From Emcibacter sp. (GTDB lineage: Bacteria; Pseudomonadota; Alphaproteobacteria; Sphingomonadales; Emcibacteraceae): a stretch of 64,000 nt of DNA. Shown here piece after piece: positions 35,835-46,377 of this stretch. The notes below the pieces were generated by a model. It was not told the origin of the DNA and searched no databases. It saw only the letters and a list, made by a program, of their open reading frames with translations. The stretch's first letter is position 1; each line of letters starts with the position of its first letter. The position numbers and the translations under genes were made by a program. Where the stretch lies: NCBI RefSeq assembly GCF_963675455.1, contig NZ_OY776217.1:3086001-3150000 (forward strand), given 5' to 3'.

Positions 35835-37010
35835 ATGCTCAAAAAAATAGATTATTACATTCTTCGGGAGACGATTATACCTCTGGTCATGACCCTGGGT
35901 ATCGCCGCCTTGCTCCTGCTGCTTGAAAAAATGCTCAGTCTGTTTGATTTTGTAATCAATGAAGGCGGCCCGATTGACATCGTCTGGCGCATGCTCGGCA
36001 ACCTGATGCCCCAGTATCTGACCCTGGTTATTCCGCTGGCCATGTTTCTCGGTGTTCTGCTGGCCATCCGCAAACTGGCACTGAACAGCGAACTTGACGC
36101 CCTGCTGGCCAGTGGTGTGAGTCTGAACCGGCTGATCATCCCGTGCATCGGTATTGCCGCCTTCCTTTTGATCGTTAACGTCATCGTTGTCGGTTTTGTC
36201 CAGCCCTACAGCCGCTATGCCTATAACGGCCTTTATTTTGACGTCCGCAGCGGCGCCCTCGGCGCCAGCATCAAGGCTGGCGAATTTACCGACCTTGGTG
36301 ACGGCCTTACCCTGCGTATCGAGGAAAGCCGGGATTCAGGTCGCGAGCTTCTGGATATATTCGCCCAAAAAGAAAATGAAGACGGACGTGTTCTGGCCAT
36401 AACCGCCAAAAAAGGTGGTTTTTTTATCACCCCCGATGAAAGGTTCCTGATCCTCAAACTGTTCGACGGTACAATTATTGAGCTTGATTCCAGCCAGGCG
36501 CGACCCCGGGTGTTGAATTTCGACGAGCATGACCTGCCCCTGAATGTACCGATGTTTGAACAGTTCAGAGAACGCGGCGAAGACGCCCGGGAAATGACCT
36601 ATATCGAATTGTGGCGTGAGCGCGGCAGCGGAAATGCCTCCTATCTGGCGGCACTGCATGCCAGAACCGCCCGCGCATTGTCCATCCTGATCGTTCCCTT
36701 TCTTGCCTTCCCTCTGGGACTGGTGGCGAAAAGGTCAGGACGCGCACTTGGCATTACTGTGGGTATCGTGATCCTGCTTGTCTATCACAAACTGCTGGAA
36801 TTCGGTCAGGCCTTCGCTGCTGAAGACGTAGTTTCCCCCTGGATATCCATCTGGGTGCCGAGCTTGCTATTTGTCCTGCTCACGGTCCGCCTCTATTACA
36901 TCGGTGCCTACAAGGTGGGTGGTATGCCGCTCAGGAAACTGGAAATCATCTACGAGATCCTGGTGGAGGCCATTGCCAAAATGATCAGCAGACTAAGGAC
37001 GGCGGACTGA
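35835..37010 (+). CDS. lptF: LptF/LptG-family permease, LptF-type
   Basis: 391 residues, YjgP/YjgQ family: membrane segments near residues 15-35, 55-75 and 100-120, a periplasmic beta-jellyroll (about 135-265), then three more segments. IDYYILRETIIPLVMTLGI is the typical N-terminus. LptF and LptG with the LptB ATPase extract lipopolysaccharide from the inner membrane. Here the pair lies between sphingolipid genes and a candidate ceramide synthase, not next to lptD-surA-pdxA, the more common alphaproteobacterial place. It could therefore serve sphingolipid export, or simply be the only LPS pair. One base separates it from lptG. Confidence 0.88.
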   Translation: MLKKIDYYILRETIIPLVMTLGIAALLLLLEKMLSLFDFVINEGGPIDIVWRMLGNLMPQYLTLVIPLAMFLGVLLAIRKLALNSELDALLASGVSLNRLIIPCIGIAAFLLIVNVIVVGFVQPYSRYAYNGLYFDVRSGALGASIKAGEFTDLGDGLTLRIEESRDSGRELLDIFAQKENEDGRVLAITAKKGGFFITPDERFLILKLFDGTIIELDSSQARPRVLNFDEHDLPLNVPMFEQFRERGEDAREMTYIELWRERGSGNASYLAALHARTARALSILIVPFLAFPLGLVAKRSGRALGITVGIVILLVYHKLLEFGQAFAAEDVVSPWISIWVPSLLFVLLTVRLYYIGAYKVGGMPLRKLEIIYEILVEAIAKMISRLRTAD

Positions 37011-37011
37011 T

Positions 37012-38139
37012 ATGCAGCGGGTCTTAAGATATTCAAGTATTATCGGCCGACTATTCAATCCCGGCAGCCTGGATCTTTACCTGGCCAAGGTCTTCATTGT
37101 TCGTTACCTGTTCATCCTTATTGGCCTGATTGCCACACTGCAGGCGCTGGATCTTCTGGCCAAATCCGATGATATCCTCGCTGGCGAAGGCGCCACGATG
37201 GCTGACCTATGGACCTATGTCACGCTCAGGATACCGCAACTTGCCTCCCTGTTTTCCCCTTTCGTCGCCCTGCTCTCCGCCATTCTGTCCTTTGCAGGAC
37301 TGAATGTGCACAGCGAAATCATCATTATGAAAGCGGCAGGCTGGAACGCCTTCCGGATTGTCCTGCCGCTGATCATGATGTCGGTGCTGATCGCAGCCTT
37401 TCATTTCGTTTTCAATGAAACCATTTCGGTCAAGGCCAGGGCTGAACTCAGAAACTGGGAAGAACATGACTTTGCCGCCGACCTGCCTCCGGCACCGGAC
37501 GTCGTCTATGACAGCTGGGTTGCAGATGGTAACAACCTGATCAAGGCCGAAAGCGCCAGTCGGAGCGGCAGCATTCTTCTGCTCGACAAAGTCACCCAGT
37601 ATATCCGCAACAAGGACCAGCAGATCACGGCGCTGATCAAGGCGGACTTCGCCGTCTACCGGGAAGGGTCATGGACCCTTTTCGAGGTCAAGAAATTTGA
37701 TTTGAAAACACTGGAAGTGACCCCGCTGGAAAACCTGGACTGGAAAACAAATGTACCTCCCGAACGCTATATCGCTCTGGCTCTCAAGCCCGATCAGGTA
37801 AACCTGCAGCAGTTGCGCCAGGCCATCAAACAACTTCGGGACGAAGGACATTCCACCACTGATCTGGTCACCCACCTGCATCAGAAATTTGTCCTGCCGT
37901 TAAGCACCCTGCTGATGCCGCTTCTGGCCGGACTGGCCGCCTTTGGACTGCACCGCGGCGGTCATCTATTCGGCCGTATCCTGATCACCATGGCCATGGG
38001 TTTCGGTTATTTCGTTACCAATAATCTTTTTGTCGCCCTTGGCCAGTATGGCGCCGTGCCGCCGATTATTGCTGCCTGGCTGCCCTTTATGCTTTTTGGA
38101 CTCTCAGGTATCAGCTTTATTCTGCTGACCGAGGAATAG
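37012..38139 (+). CDS. lptG: LptF/LptG-family permease, LptG-type
   Basis: 375 residues. Same YjgP/YjgQ layout: LYLAKVFIVRYLFILIGLIATLQALDLL and LTLRIPQ-like coupling segment (YVTLRIPQLASLFSPFV), central jellyroll from about 140 to 260, then three C-terminal membrane helices. It follows lptF with one intervening base, so the two are co-translated partners. The next gene, a GNAT-fold protein, starts 34 bp later on the same strand. Confidence 0.88.
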   Translation: MQRVLRYSSIIGRLFNPGSLDLYLAKVFIVRYLFILIGLIATLQALDLLAKSDDILAGEGATMADLWTYVTLRIPQLASLFSPFVALLSAILSFAGLNVHSEIIIMKAAGWNAFRIVLPLIMMSVLIAAFHFVFNETISVKARAELRNWEEHDFAADLPPAPDVVYDSWVADGNNLIKAESASRSGSILLLDKVTQYIRNKDQQITALIKADFAVYREGSWTLFEVKKFDLKTLEVTPLENLDWKTNVPPERYIALALKPDQVNLQQLRQAIKQLRDEGHSTTDLVTHLHQKFVLPLSTLLMPLLAGLAAFGLHRGGHLFGRILITMAMGFGYFVTNNLFVALGQYGAVPPIIAAWLPFMLFGLSGISFILLTEE

Positions 38140-38173
38140 TCCGCCAAATTTATCCAATCAGGAAAGTATCGCC

Positions 38174-39322
38174 GTGACCCGGAACAATGTGGAAATCAGA
38201 GAAGTAACAGATGGCCAGTCGCTGAAGGAATTTATCCGGGTTCCCTATGCCATCTTCAAAGACGACCCGAACTATATTCCACCGCTGGAAATGGAACGGA
38301 TGGATATCCTGTCCCGGGACAAGAACCCCTATTTCGAACATGCGGAGGCCTGTTACTGGCTTGCCAGCAGAAACGGTGAAACCATCGGCCGCATTTCAGC
38401 CCAGCTGGATCAGTTGGTACAGAAATATCATGGTGAGAAAACCGGCCATTTCGGATTTTTTGACTGCATCAACGACCAGTCTGTAGCGGATGCATTGCTG
38501 GAGACAGCAGAAAACTGGTTGCGGGAACGGGGTGCAGAGAAAGTCATCGGGCCGTTCAGCCTCTCCATCAATGAAGAAACCGGCATGCTGGTGGACGGGT
38601 TTGATACCCCGCCAAGCCTGATGATGGCGCACAGCCGTCCCTATTACGAAAGCCTGGTCAAAAATCATGGTTTTGAAAAGGTCAAGGATGTCTGGGCCTA
38701 CTGGCTGGATATCAGTCAGGACATTCTGCCGCCGGCCGTGGACAAACTGGTAAAAAGAACCTTTAACAGCGACAAGGTCACCATTCGTCCCATTGACATG
38801 AAAAACTATGACCGGGATCTGGCCACTATCCTCGATATTTTCAACGATGCCTGGTCCGACAACTGGGGTTTTATCCCTTTCACCGACAATGAACTGAAAC
38901 AGGTGGCCAAGGACATGAAGCTGCTGATCAGGCCTGACTTTACCTATATTGCGGAAATGGACGGTGAACCGCAGGCCATGATGGTCACCCTGCCCAACCT
39001 GAACGAGTTGATCCGGGATCTGAACGGCAAGCTGTTCCCGACCGGTATTTTCAAATTGCTGTGGCGTCTTAAACTCCACCCCAGATATAAAACCGTGCGG
39101 GTACCCCTGATGGGCGTGCGCAAGAAATACCAGAACGGCATGATCGGCGGGGCCATGGCCTTTTCGCTCATTGAAACCTGTCGCATCCATGCCACCGCAG
39201 CCGGCTGCACCCACGCGGAACTCGGCTGGGTACTGGAAGAAAACACTCGGCTTCAGAAAATGCTGGAAACGATCGGCTGCGCCCACTACAAAACATATAG
39301 GCTGTTTGTCAGAGATTTGTAA
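38174..39322 (+). CDS. GNAT-fold N-acyltransferase-like protein, candidate bacterial ceramide synthase
   Basis: 382 residues; start GTG at 38174 after AGGAAAG. The N-terminal part (FIRVPYAIFKDDPNYIPPLEMER, then DKNPYFEHAEACYWLA) and GPFSLSINEETGMLVDGF define a family often annotated as plain GNAT or dATP pyrophosphohydrolase. No enzyme function for GNAT-fold proteins of this type is certain from sequence, but bacterial ceramide synthase (bCerS) of Caulobacter, which N-acylates the sphingoid base, belongs to this superfamily and is encoded near spt. Location at the end of the sphingolipid-lptFG block supports that role. Motif details of bCerS were recalled, not aligned. Confidence 0.6.
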   Translation: MTRNNVEIREVTDGQSLKEFIRVPYAIFKDDPNYIPPLEMERMDILSRDKNPYFEHAEACYWLASRNGETIGRISAQLDQLVQKYHGEKTGHFGFFDCINDQSVADALLETAENWLRERGAEKVIGPFSLSINEETGMLVDGFDTPPSLMMAHSRPYYESLVKNHGFEKVKDVWAYWLDISQDILPPAVDKLVKRTFNSDKVTIRPIDMKNYDRDLATILDIFNDAWSDNWGFIPFTDNELKQVAKDMKLLIRPDFTYIAEMDGEPQAMMVTLPNLNELIRDLNGKLFPTGIFKLLWRLKLHPRYKTVRVPLMGVRKKYQNGMIGGAMAFSLIETCRIHATAAGCTHAELGWVLEENTRLQKMLETIGCAHYKTYRLFVRDL

Positions 39323-39415
39323 ATCAGACATACATTTGCCATTTTCGGCAATTATGTAACTTCAAAATACATGGGTACTCAGTGCTGATCCCGAGGCACC
39401 AGACAGGGCAGAAAA

Positions 39416-40186
39416 ATGTCAGAAAACACACCGGAAGAAACACCAGACGAGAACGAGATTTCACTTGTTCCCAGGAATGGTCTGCTATCCAAGATCAGGT
39501 ATTATTTCCTGACCGGTCTTGTTGTCGCCGCACCGATCGGCATCACTGCCTATCTGGCCTGGGCGTTTATCGACACCATTGACCGCAATGTCACGCCATT
39601 GATCCCCAAGGCTTACAATCCCGAAACATACCTGCCCTTTGGCATTCCCGGTTTTGGCCTGGTGATTGTTATTCTGTTTCTTACTGTTCTGGGTGCTCTG
39701 ACCGCGAACCTGTTCGGCCGCGCGTTTTTGCGGTTCGGAGAAAAACTTCTGAACCGCATGCCGATCGTGCGGAGCATCTATCACACCCTGAAACAGATCT
39801 TTGAGACGGTGGTTGCCCAGAATGCTGAATCCTTCAAGGATGTGGTTCTGGTTGAATATCCCCGCCGGGGCATCTGGGCCATTGCTTTTGTGACAAGCGA
39901 AAACAAAGGTGAAATCCAGAACAGGCTGGAAAATGAAATCATCAATGTTTTCCTGCCGACCACGCCGAACCCTACGTCCGGCTTTTTGCTGTTTGTCCCC
40001 AAGCGGGACCTGATTTATCTGGATATGAGCCCGGATGAGGGTGTGAAATATGTGATCTCTGCCGGACTTGTCGATCCCAATAATGGCAAAGACCAGAATC
40101 TGCAAAAACGAAGCAGGCCGGTAAAGGGGTCACGGATATCCGACTGGAACATCGAAAAACCGGGCAGCGACGAAGAATTACCCTGA
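39416..40186 (+). CDS. DUF502 membrane protein
   Basis: 256 residues. Two membrane segments (about 27-47 and 78-100) separated by an ERNVTPLIP-like loop (IDRNVTPLIPKAYNP), then a soluble domain with MPIVRSIYHTLKQIFETV, the DUF502 core. The tail is charged. Function unknown; it commonly neighbours recG in alphaproteobacteria, and here its 3' end overlaps recG convergently by nine bases. Confidence 0.9.
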   Translation: MSENTPEETPDENEISLVPRNGLLSKIRYYFLTGLVVAAPIGITAYLAWAFIDTIDRNVTPLIPKAYNPETYLPFGIPGFGLVIVILFLTVLGALTANLFGRAFLRFGEKLLNRMPIVRSIYHTLKQIFETVVAQNAESFKDVVLVEYPRRGIWAIAFVTSENKGEIQNRLENEIINVFLPTTPNPTSGFLLFVPKRDLIYLDMSPDEGVKYVISAGLVDPNNGKDQNLQKRSRPVKGSRISDWNIEKPGSDEELP

Positions 40187-42271
40187 CCTGAGATAGCGGA
40201 TGCCTTCATCCTGTTCCATCAGGTAAAGCAGCACCCGGAGCGCCTTGCCCCTCTCGTTCACAAGATCCGGATCGGTTTCAAGAATGAGCTTTGCATCATC
40301 CCGCGCTATCGGGATCAGGTTGCTGTGGAACTCAAGCGAGGCCACCTTGAAATCGGGCATGCCGGACTGGCGGGTGCCAAGCAGTTCCCCTGCCCCCCGG
40401 AGGCGCAGGTCTTCCTCCGCGATCAGAAAGCCGTCTTCGGTCTCCCGCATGATTTTCATCCTCGCCCGGGCGGTTTCGCTGCCAAGGTTCCCGTATAATA
40501 ACAGGCATACCGACTTACCGCTGCCGCGACCGACCCGGCCACGCAACTGGTGAAGCTGGGCGAGGCCAAACCGTTCGGCATGCTCGATCACCATTACCGT
40601 AGCCTCGGGCACATTGACCCCTACCTCGATCACCGTTGTCGCCACCAGGATATCCAGCTCACCTTTGGCAAAGGCAGCCATGACCTTGTCCTTTTCCGGC
40701 CCCTTCATTTTCCCGTGAACGAGCCCGACCCGGCCGCCGAAAATCTGACTGAGCTGGGCAAAGCGGTCTTCTGCCGCCGCCAGATCAGACTTTTCCGATT
40801 CCTCCACCAGCGGACAGATCCAGTAAATCCGGGCACCCCCTTCCAGGGCCCGGTGCAGGGACCGGACTACCTCATCCAGCCGATTGAGGGAAATGGTACG
40901 GGTATCCACCGGCAACCGCCCCGGTGGTTTTTCAGTGAGGCGTGAAACATCCATATCCCCGTAAGCCGTCAGGGTCAGGGTGCGCGGAATGGGCGTCGCC
41001 GTCATGGCCAGGATATCCATGCCCTGCCCCGGTGTTCCCTTGGCCGCCAGCGCCATGCGCTGCTCGACCCCAAACCGGTGCTGCTCATCAATCACCGCCA
41101 GCGCCAGGTCATGATAGACCACATCCTTCTGGAACAGGGCGTGAGTGCCGACCAGGATATCTATCTCGCCACTGGCCAGGTCAGCGAGAAGCTTCTCCCG
41201 CGCCTTGCCCTTGTCGCGGCCGGTGAGGACCGCAATACGAATATTCAGCCCGTCAATCATCTCCATCAGGCTGTCATAATGCTGCCGGGCGAGGATTTCC
41301 GTCGGTGCCAGCAGGGCCGCCTGGGCACCCGACTGCACCGCCGCCAGCATGGAGATCAGGGCAACCACAGTCTTGCCGCTGCCCACATCTCCCTGTAGCA
41401 GACGCATCATCGAGGACGGGTCAGCAAGGTCGGCATTAATCTCCGCAATGCATTGTTTTTGCGAGTTGGTCAGGTCATAGGGCAGATTTTCGACCAGTTG
41501 CCGGACCAGCGGCCCCTCTGTATTCAGCGCCCGTCCCTTTTTCTTTTTCGACTGTCGGCGGATCAGGGCCAGGGCAAGCTGGTTGGCCAGAAATTCATCA
41601 TAAGACAGCCTGCGCCGGGTCTTGCAGGAAGGGTCAAGTTCGCCGGCGTTCGCCGGCTGATGCACCGCCAGTAATGCCTCATGCCAGTCGGGCCAGCCTT
41701 CGCGCTTTTTCAGCGCCGGGTCCAGCCATTCCGGCAGGTCCACCGCGCGGTCAAGCGCCGCCCGGACAATCCGTCCCATGACCCGGCCACTGATTCCGGC
41801 CGTCAGCGGATAGACCGGTTCAATGGCGGGAATGTCGTCCCGTTTGTCCGCGGTCACCATATAATCAGGATGGCTCATCTGCAGCTGACCGTTGAAAATT
41901 TCGACCCGGCCACTTATCAGGCGCTTCTCTCCCTCGGGCAGTTGTCTGCGGATATAGTCGCCCTTGGCGTGGAAGAACACCAGTTGCATCTGCGCCGTTC
42001 CATCATGGCACCAGACCCGGTATGGCCTTCGGGTTTTGGGTGGTGGTGCATCATGGGCCCCGATTTCCACCTCAACCGTGACCATCTGGTCATGCCGTAT
42101 CTCGCCCAGTTTTGGGGAATTGCGGCGATCAATCACATCAACGGGAAAATGCCAGAACAGATCCAGCACGCGCCTGCCAACAACTTTTTCCAGCAATTGG
42201 GCGATGCGCCCGCCCACGCCGGGGAGGCTCACTGTTTCTGCAAAAAAGGGGTAAAGAATCTCCGGCCGCAT
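40178..42271 (-). CDS. recG: ATP-dependent DNA helicase RecG
   Basis: 697 residues. N-terminal wedge/OB domain, Walker A GDVGSGKTVVAL, DEQHRFG (motif II), TATPIPRT and the C-terminal motif [12 protein letters not shown]. It remodels stalled replication forks and Holliday junctions. It is on the minus strand between DUF502 (convergent) and the sdhE-mfd pair (divergent, about 105 bp). Confidence 0.97.
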   Translation of the reverse strand: MRPEILYPFFAETVSLPGVGGRIAQLLEKVVGRRVLDLFWHFPVDVIDRRNSPKLGEIRHDQMVTVEVEIGAHDAPPPKTRRPYRVWCHDGTAQMQLVFFHAKGDYIRRQLPEGEKRLISGRVEIFNGQLQMSHPDYMVTADKRDDIPAIEPVYPLTAGISGRVMGRIVRAALDRAVDLPEWLDPALKKREGWPDWHEALLAVHQPANAGELDPSCKTRRRLSYDEFLANQLALALIRRQSKKKKGRALNTEGPLVRQLVENLPYDLTNSQKQCIAEINADLADPSSMMRLLQGDVGSGKTVVALISMLAAVQSGAQAALLAPTEILARQHYDSLMEMIDGLNIRIAVLTGRDKGKAREKLLADLASGEIDILVGTHALFQKDVVYHDLALAVIDEQHRFGVEQRMALAAKGTPGQGMDILAMTATPIPRTLTLTAYGDMDVSRLTEKPPGRLPVDTRTISLNRLDEVVRSLHRALEGGARIYWICPLVEESEKSDLAAAEDRFAQLSQIFGGRVGLVHGKMKGPEKDKVMAAFAKGELDILVATTVIEVGVNVPEATVMVIEHAERFGLAQLHQLRGRVGRGSGKSVCLLLYGNLGSETARARMKIMRETEDGFLIAEEDLRLRGAGELLGTRQSGMPDFKVASLEFHSNLIPIARDDAKLILETDPDLVNERGKALRVLLYLMEQDEGIRYLRSG

Positions 42272-42376
42272 GGTTTTGTTATTTTATTTTCCTGTCGATA
42301 TCCTGTAGACAATGTTAAACATAACGGAAGTACACGGGATATCAAAAACAGAATCCCAAAACAGACAGAAAAGATC

Positions 42377-42694
42377 ATGAGCCGATTTGACGCCCCGGGT
42401 TTTATCGAACCGGAAATAGACAGAAACGAGAGCATCGAGATCCGCCGGAAGCGGCTGAAATTCAGAAGCTGGCATCGCGGGATCAAGGAAGCGGACCTGC
42501 TTCTGGGCAATTTTGCGGACAGCCACCTGGACACCCTGAACCCGGATCAGCTTGATCTCTATGAAGACCTGCTGCGGGAAGCAGACAGCGATCTGGTGGC
42601 CTGGATCACGTCAGACCGGGAACCTCCTGAACACCTCAATCACGAAATCATGCAGCTCCTCAGAAGCATCGATTACCTCAAGATCGTCAAGTGA
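42377..42694 (+). CDS. sdhE: Succinate dehydrogenase assembly factor SdhE (FAD assembly factor)
   Basis: 105 residues from the ATG at 42377. RRKRLKFRSWHRGIKEADLLLGNFAD holds the RGxxE-type FAD-assembly motif (RGIKE), and LYEDLLREADSDLVAWI is the helical SdhE/DUF339 core. It helps attach FAD covalently to the succinate dehydrogenase flavoprotein. Its stop overlaps the mfd start (GTGA), a conserved alphaproteobacterial pairing. Confidence 0.92.
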   Translation: MSRFDAPGFIEPEIDRNESIEIRRKRLKFRSWHRGIKEADLLLGNFADSHLDTLNPDQLDLYEDLLREADSDLVAWITSDREPPEHLNHEIMQLLRSIDYLKIVK

Positions 42695-45600
42695 ATATCC
42701 TCGACCAGTTCATCGACGCCGAAGTTCCTCTTCTGATCAGCAACACGCCGGAAGGCATGGATGCGTTGTTCCTGGCGCAAACCATTGAAGAGTCAGACCG
42801 GGAGATATTCATGCATATCGCCCGGGACGATGGCCGGCTCGTCAATATGGCCGAACTGGTCGGCTGTTTTGCCCCTGAAATCGAAATTCTGCAGTTTCCG
42901 GCCTGGGACTGCCTGCCCTATGACCGGGTCTCCCCCAATCACGAAATCGTTGCCGAACGGATGATGAGCCTGAGCCGCCTTGCCCGCCACAAAAAGGGCA
43001 CTGGCAAAGACAAGATTCTGGTGCTGACCTCGGTCAACGCCGCCAGCCAGCGCCTGCCGGAACGACGGATTATGCAGGACAGTTCCTTCCTGATCAGTCC
43101 CGGCAGCCTTCTTGACATTGATAAATTAACCGCCTTTCTGGCTCTGAACGGCTACAGCCGCTCCAGTTCGGTGATGGAACACGGGGATTTTGCCGTCCGC
43201 GGCGGTCTGGTGGATATTTTTCCGCCCGGTTTTGAAAATCCCGTCCGTATCGACCTGTTTGGCGACGAAGTGGATGTAATCAGGGAATTTGATGCCCTGA
43301 GCCAGCGCTCCGGCGAGAAGATCAACCAGGTTTCACTGGTGCCCATGAGCGAGGTTTTTCTGGATGAAGATTCGATCCGGCGGTTCCGCGCCCGCTACGT
43401 GGCGGAATTCGGCACCGTGCTGGATGACGACCCCCTATATGAAGCGGTGACTGAGGGCCGCAAGCACCAGGGTATGGAACATTGGCTGCCCCTGTTCCAT
43501 GAAAAGCTGGAAACCCTGTTCGATTACCTGCCCGACTGTCCGGTCAGTATGGATCATCTGGGCCAGGAAGCCTTTGACGACCGGGTGACTGCGGTGCAGG
43601 ACTATTACCAGGCGCGGCATAACGACCTAAAAAACCGTCCTGCCGGCAGCCAGACCGCAAGTGTCTACAAGCCCCTGCCGGCGGCGCAACTCTATCTGAG
43701 TACGGAAGAATGGCAGACATTTAGCGAAGATCGCTGCATTCACCGGTTTTCCCCCTACGGCTCGCCGCCGGATATTGACCACCTGGACCTGAAGGGCCGC
43801 ATCGGGCGGGATTTTGCACCGGAGCGCAACAACCGGGATATCAATATCTATGACGCGCTGCGCCAGCACACCGTCTCCCTGATCCAGAACGGGAAAAAGG
43901 TGCTGATCGCCAGTTACAGTGTTGGCGCCCGCGACCGGCTTTCCGGGGTTTTGAAAGACCACGGCATGGCCCGGCATAGGCTGCTGGACCACTGGAACGA
44001 TGTGGACGACCTGCCGCAGGATGCGCTCGGCCTGGTCATCCTGCCGCTGGAACATGGGTTCGAAACCGACAAGCTGGCCGTTGTCGCAGAACAGGATATT
44101 CTCGGCGACCGGCTGATCCGCAAGGCGCGCCGCTCCCGCAAGGCCGAAAATTTCCTGACCGAAGCCTCGGCCCTGACCCCCGGCGACCTGGTCATTCATA
44201 TGGATCATGGCGTGGGCCGGTACGAAGGCCTGAAGACCCTGGACGTGGGCGGCGCGGCCCATGACTGCGTGATGCTGACCTACTACGGCGGCGACAAGCT
44301 CTATGTGCCGGTGGAAAATATCGAGGTTCTGAGCCGCTATTCCTCGGAAGGCCCGGACTCACAGCTGGACAAGCTTGGCGGTACCGCCTGGCAGGGCAAG
44401 AAGGCCCGGCTCAAGAAAAAACTTCTGGAAATGGCCGATGAACTGATCAAGCTGGCGGCCGAACGGGAAATGCGCAAAGGGGCCGTGATCACCCCGCCTG
44501 ACGGGCTTTATGAGGAATTCTGCGCCCGCTTCCCCTACAATGAAACCGATGACCAGCTTCGCGCCATTCAGGATGTGATCGACGATCTCGGCTCCGGTCG
44601 TCCCATGGACCGGCTGGTCTGCGGCGATGTCGGTTTCGGCAAAACAGAAGTCGCCCTGCGGGCGGCGTTCCTTGCCGCCATGGCCGGTTTCCAGGTGGCG
44701 ATAGTCGCCCCCACCACCCTGCTTGCCCGCCAGCATTACAAGAATTTTACCGATCGTTTCCGCGGCCTGCCGGTCAAAATCGGTCATTTGTCGCGGCTGG
44801 TCCCGACCAAGGAACAGAAGCTGACCCGGGAAGAACTGAGCAAAGGCACCTGCGAAATTGTCATCGGTACTCATGCCCTGCTGGGGAAGAATATTCATTT
44901 CCGCAATCTCGGCCTGCTGGTTATTGATGAGGAACAGCATTTCGGCGTTACCCATAAGGAACGCCTGAAGAAACTGCGTCACGACGTGCATGTACTGACC
45001 CTGACCGCGACCCCGATCCCCCGCACCCTGCAGATGGCCATGAGCGGCATGCGCGGCCTCAGCCTGATTGCCACCCCTCCGGTGGACCGGCTGGCGGTGC
45101 GCACCTTCATCCTGCCCATGGACAGCCTTGTGGTGCGGGAAGCATTACTAAGGGAACATTACCGGGGCGGCCAGAGTTTCTATGTCTGCCCGCGGGTTGC
45201 CGATCTCAAGGAAATTGCCGACTTCCTGAAGGAACATGTGCCGGAAGTGAAGTTCGTCATCGCCCACGGTCAAATGCCGCCGGCAGAGATCGAGGACATC
45301 ATGCATGCCTTTTACGAAGGTAAATATGATGTGTTGCTCAGCACCACCATCGTCGAATCAGGCCTCGATATCCCGACGGCCAATACCATGATCATTCACC
45401 GGGCCGATATGTTCGGCCTGTCACAATTGTATCAGCTTCGCGGCCGGGTCGGGCGCTCGAAAATCCGGGCCTATGCCTACCTTACCCTGCCGCCCCGGCG
45501 CATCCCCACCGCCAATGCGGAAAAGCGCCTGCAGGTATTGCAGGCCCTGGATACCCTTGGCGCCGGCTTTACCATCGCCAGCCATGACATGGACATTCGC

Positions 45601-46182
45601 GGCGCCGGTAATCTTTTGGGCGAGGAACAGTCCGGTCACATCAAGGAAGTTGGTCTGGAACTCTACCAGCAGATGCTGGAGGAAGCGGTCGCCCAGGCCA
45701 AAGGGGGCGACGGTGAAGCGGAAGACCACAGCTGGTCGCCACAGATCAATGTGGGCGCCGCGGTGCTGATCCCGGAAAAATATATCCCCGACCTCAATCT
45801 GCGCATGTCGCTATACCGGCGCCTGGCCGACCTGACCGACAAACAGGATATCGATGCCTTCGGTGCGGAGCTGATCGACCGCTTCGGTCCCCTGCCCGAG
45901 GAAGTGGAGCATCTGCTCAAGGTCATCCTGATCAAACATTACTGCCGGGAAGCCGGTGTTGAGAAAATCGAGACCGGCCCCAAGGGCGCAATCCTGTCGT
46001 TCCGTAATGATCGATTTGCCAATCCGGCGGGCCTGATCGACTTTATCTCCAACCAGACCGCCGTGGCCAAGCTGCGCCCCGATCACCGGCTGGTGTATGT
46101 GCGCAAGTGGGAAAAAATCGAAAGCCGGCTTAAAGGCACCCTCAACCTAGCCCGGGCGTTGGCCAAAATCGCGAAAAGCTGA
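42691..46182 (+). CDS. mfd: Transcription-repair coupling factor Mfd
   Basis: 1163 residues; the start is GTG at 42691 overlapping the sdhE stop. UvrB-like N-terminal module ([23 protein letters not shown]), RNA polymerase-interacting domain near [14 protein letters not shown], and the RecG-like translocase with [29 protein letters not shown] and [12 protein letters not shown]. It displaces stalled RNA polymerase and recruits UvrA. Confidence 0.97.
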   Translation: MNILDQFIDAEVPLLISNTPEGMDALFLAQTIEESDREIFMHIARDDGRLVNMAELVGCFAPEIEILQFPAWDCLPYDRVSPNHEIVAERMMSLSRLARHKKGTGKDKILVLTSVNAASQRLPERRIMQDSSFLISPGSLLDIDKLTAFLALNGYSRSSSVMEHGDFAVRGGLVDIFPPGFENPVRIDLFGDEVDVIREFDALSQRSGEKINQVSLVPMSEVFLDEDSIRRFRARYVAEFGTVLDDDPLYEAVTEGRKHQGMEHWLPLFHEKLETLFDYLPDCPVSMDHLGQEAFDDRVTAVQDYYQARHNDLKNRPAGSQTASVYKPLPAAQLYLSTEEWQTFSEDRCIHRFSPYGSPPDIDHLDLKGRIGRDFAPERNNRDINIYDALRQHTVSLIQNGKKVLIASYSVGARDRLSGVLKDHGMARHRLLDHWNDVDDLPQDALGLVILPLEHGFETDKLAVVAEQDILGDRLIRKARRSRKAENFLTEASALTPGDLVIHMDHGVGRYEGLKTLDVGGAAHDCVMLTYYGGDKLYVPVENIEVLSRYSSEGPDSQLDKLGGTAWQGKKARLKKKLLEMADELIKLAAEREMRKGAVITPPDGLYEEFCARFPYNETDDQLRAIQDVIDDLGSGRPMDRLVCGDVGFGKTEVALRAAFLAAMAGFQVAIVAPTTLLARQHYKNFTDRFRGLPVKIGHLSRLVPTKEQKLTREELSKGTCEIVIGTHALLGKNIHFRNLGLLVIDEEQHFGVTHKERLKKLRHDVHVLTLTATPIPRTLQMAMSGMRGLSLIATPPVDRLAVRTFILPMDSLVVREALLREHYRGGQSFYVCPRVADLKEIADFLKEHVPEVKFVIAHGQMPPAEIEDIMHAFYEGKYDVLLSTTIVESGLDIPTANTMIIHRADMFGLSQLYQLRGRVGRSKIRAYAYLTLPPRRIPTANAEKRLQVLQALDTLGAGFTIASHDMDIRGAGNLLGEEQSGHIKEVGLELYQQMLEEAVAQAKGGDGEAEDHSWSPQINVGAAVLIPEKYIPDLNLRMSLYRRLADLTDKQDIDAFGAELIDRFGPLPEEVEHLLKVILIKHYCREAGVEKIETGPKGAILSFRNDRFANPAGLIDFISNQTAVAKLRPDHRLVYVRKWEKIESRLKGTLNLARALAKIAKS

Positions 46183-46377
46183 CCCGAGAAGTTAATTTCT
46201 GACCCTTGCCATAATTGCCTAAAATTAACCCTATTCTTTAAAGGATTATTAAATCACCTGTGGCAGTCTATTGTCAGGAAAAAGGGGGTTTTCCCGATAA
46301 AGGCAAACCGGCGGCAACGTCGGGACGCAAAACCACCGGTCCTGAAAAGGACAGCGGAGTTACCACAGGGATTAGTG

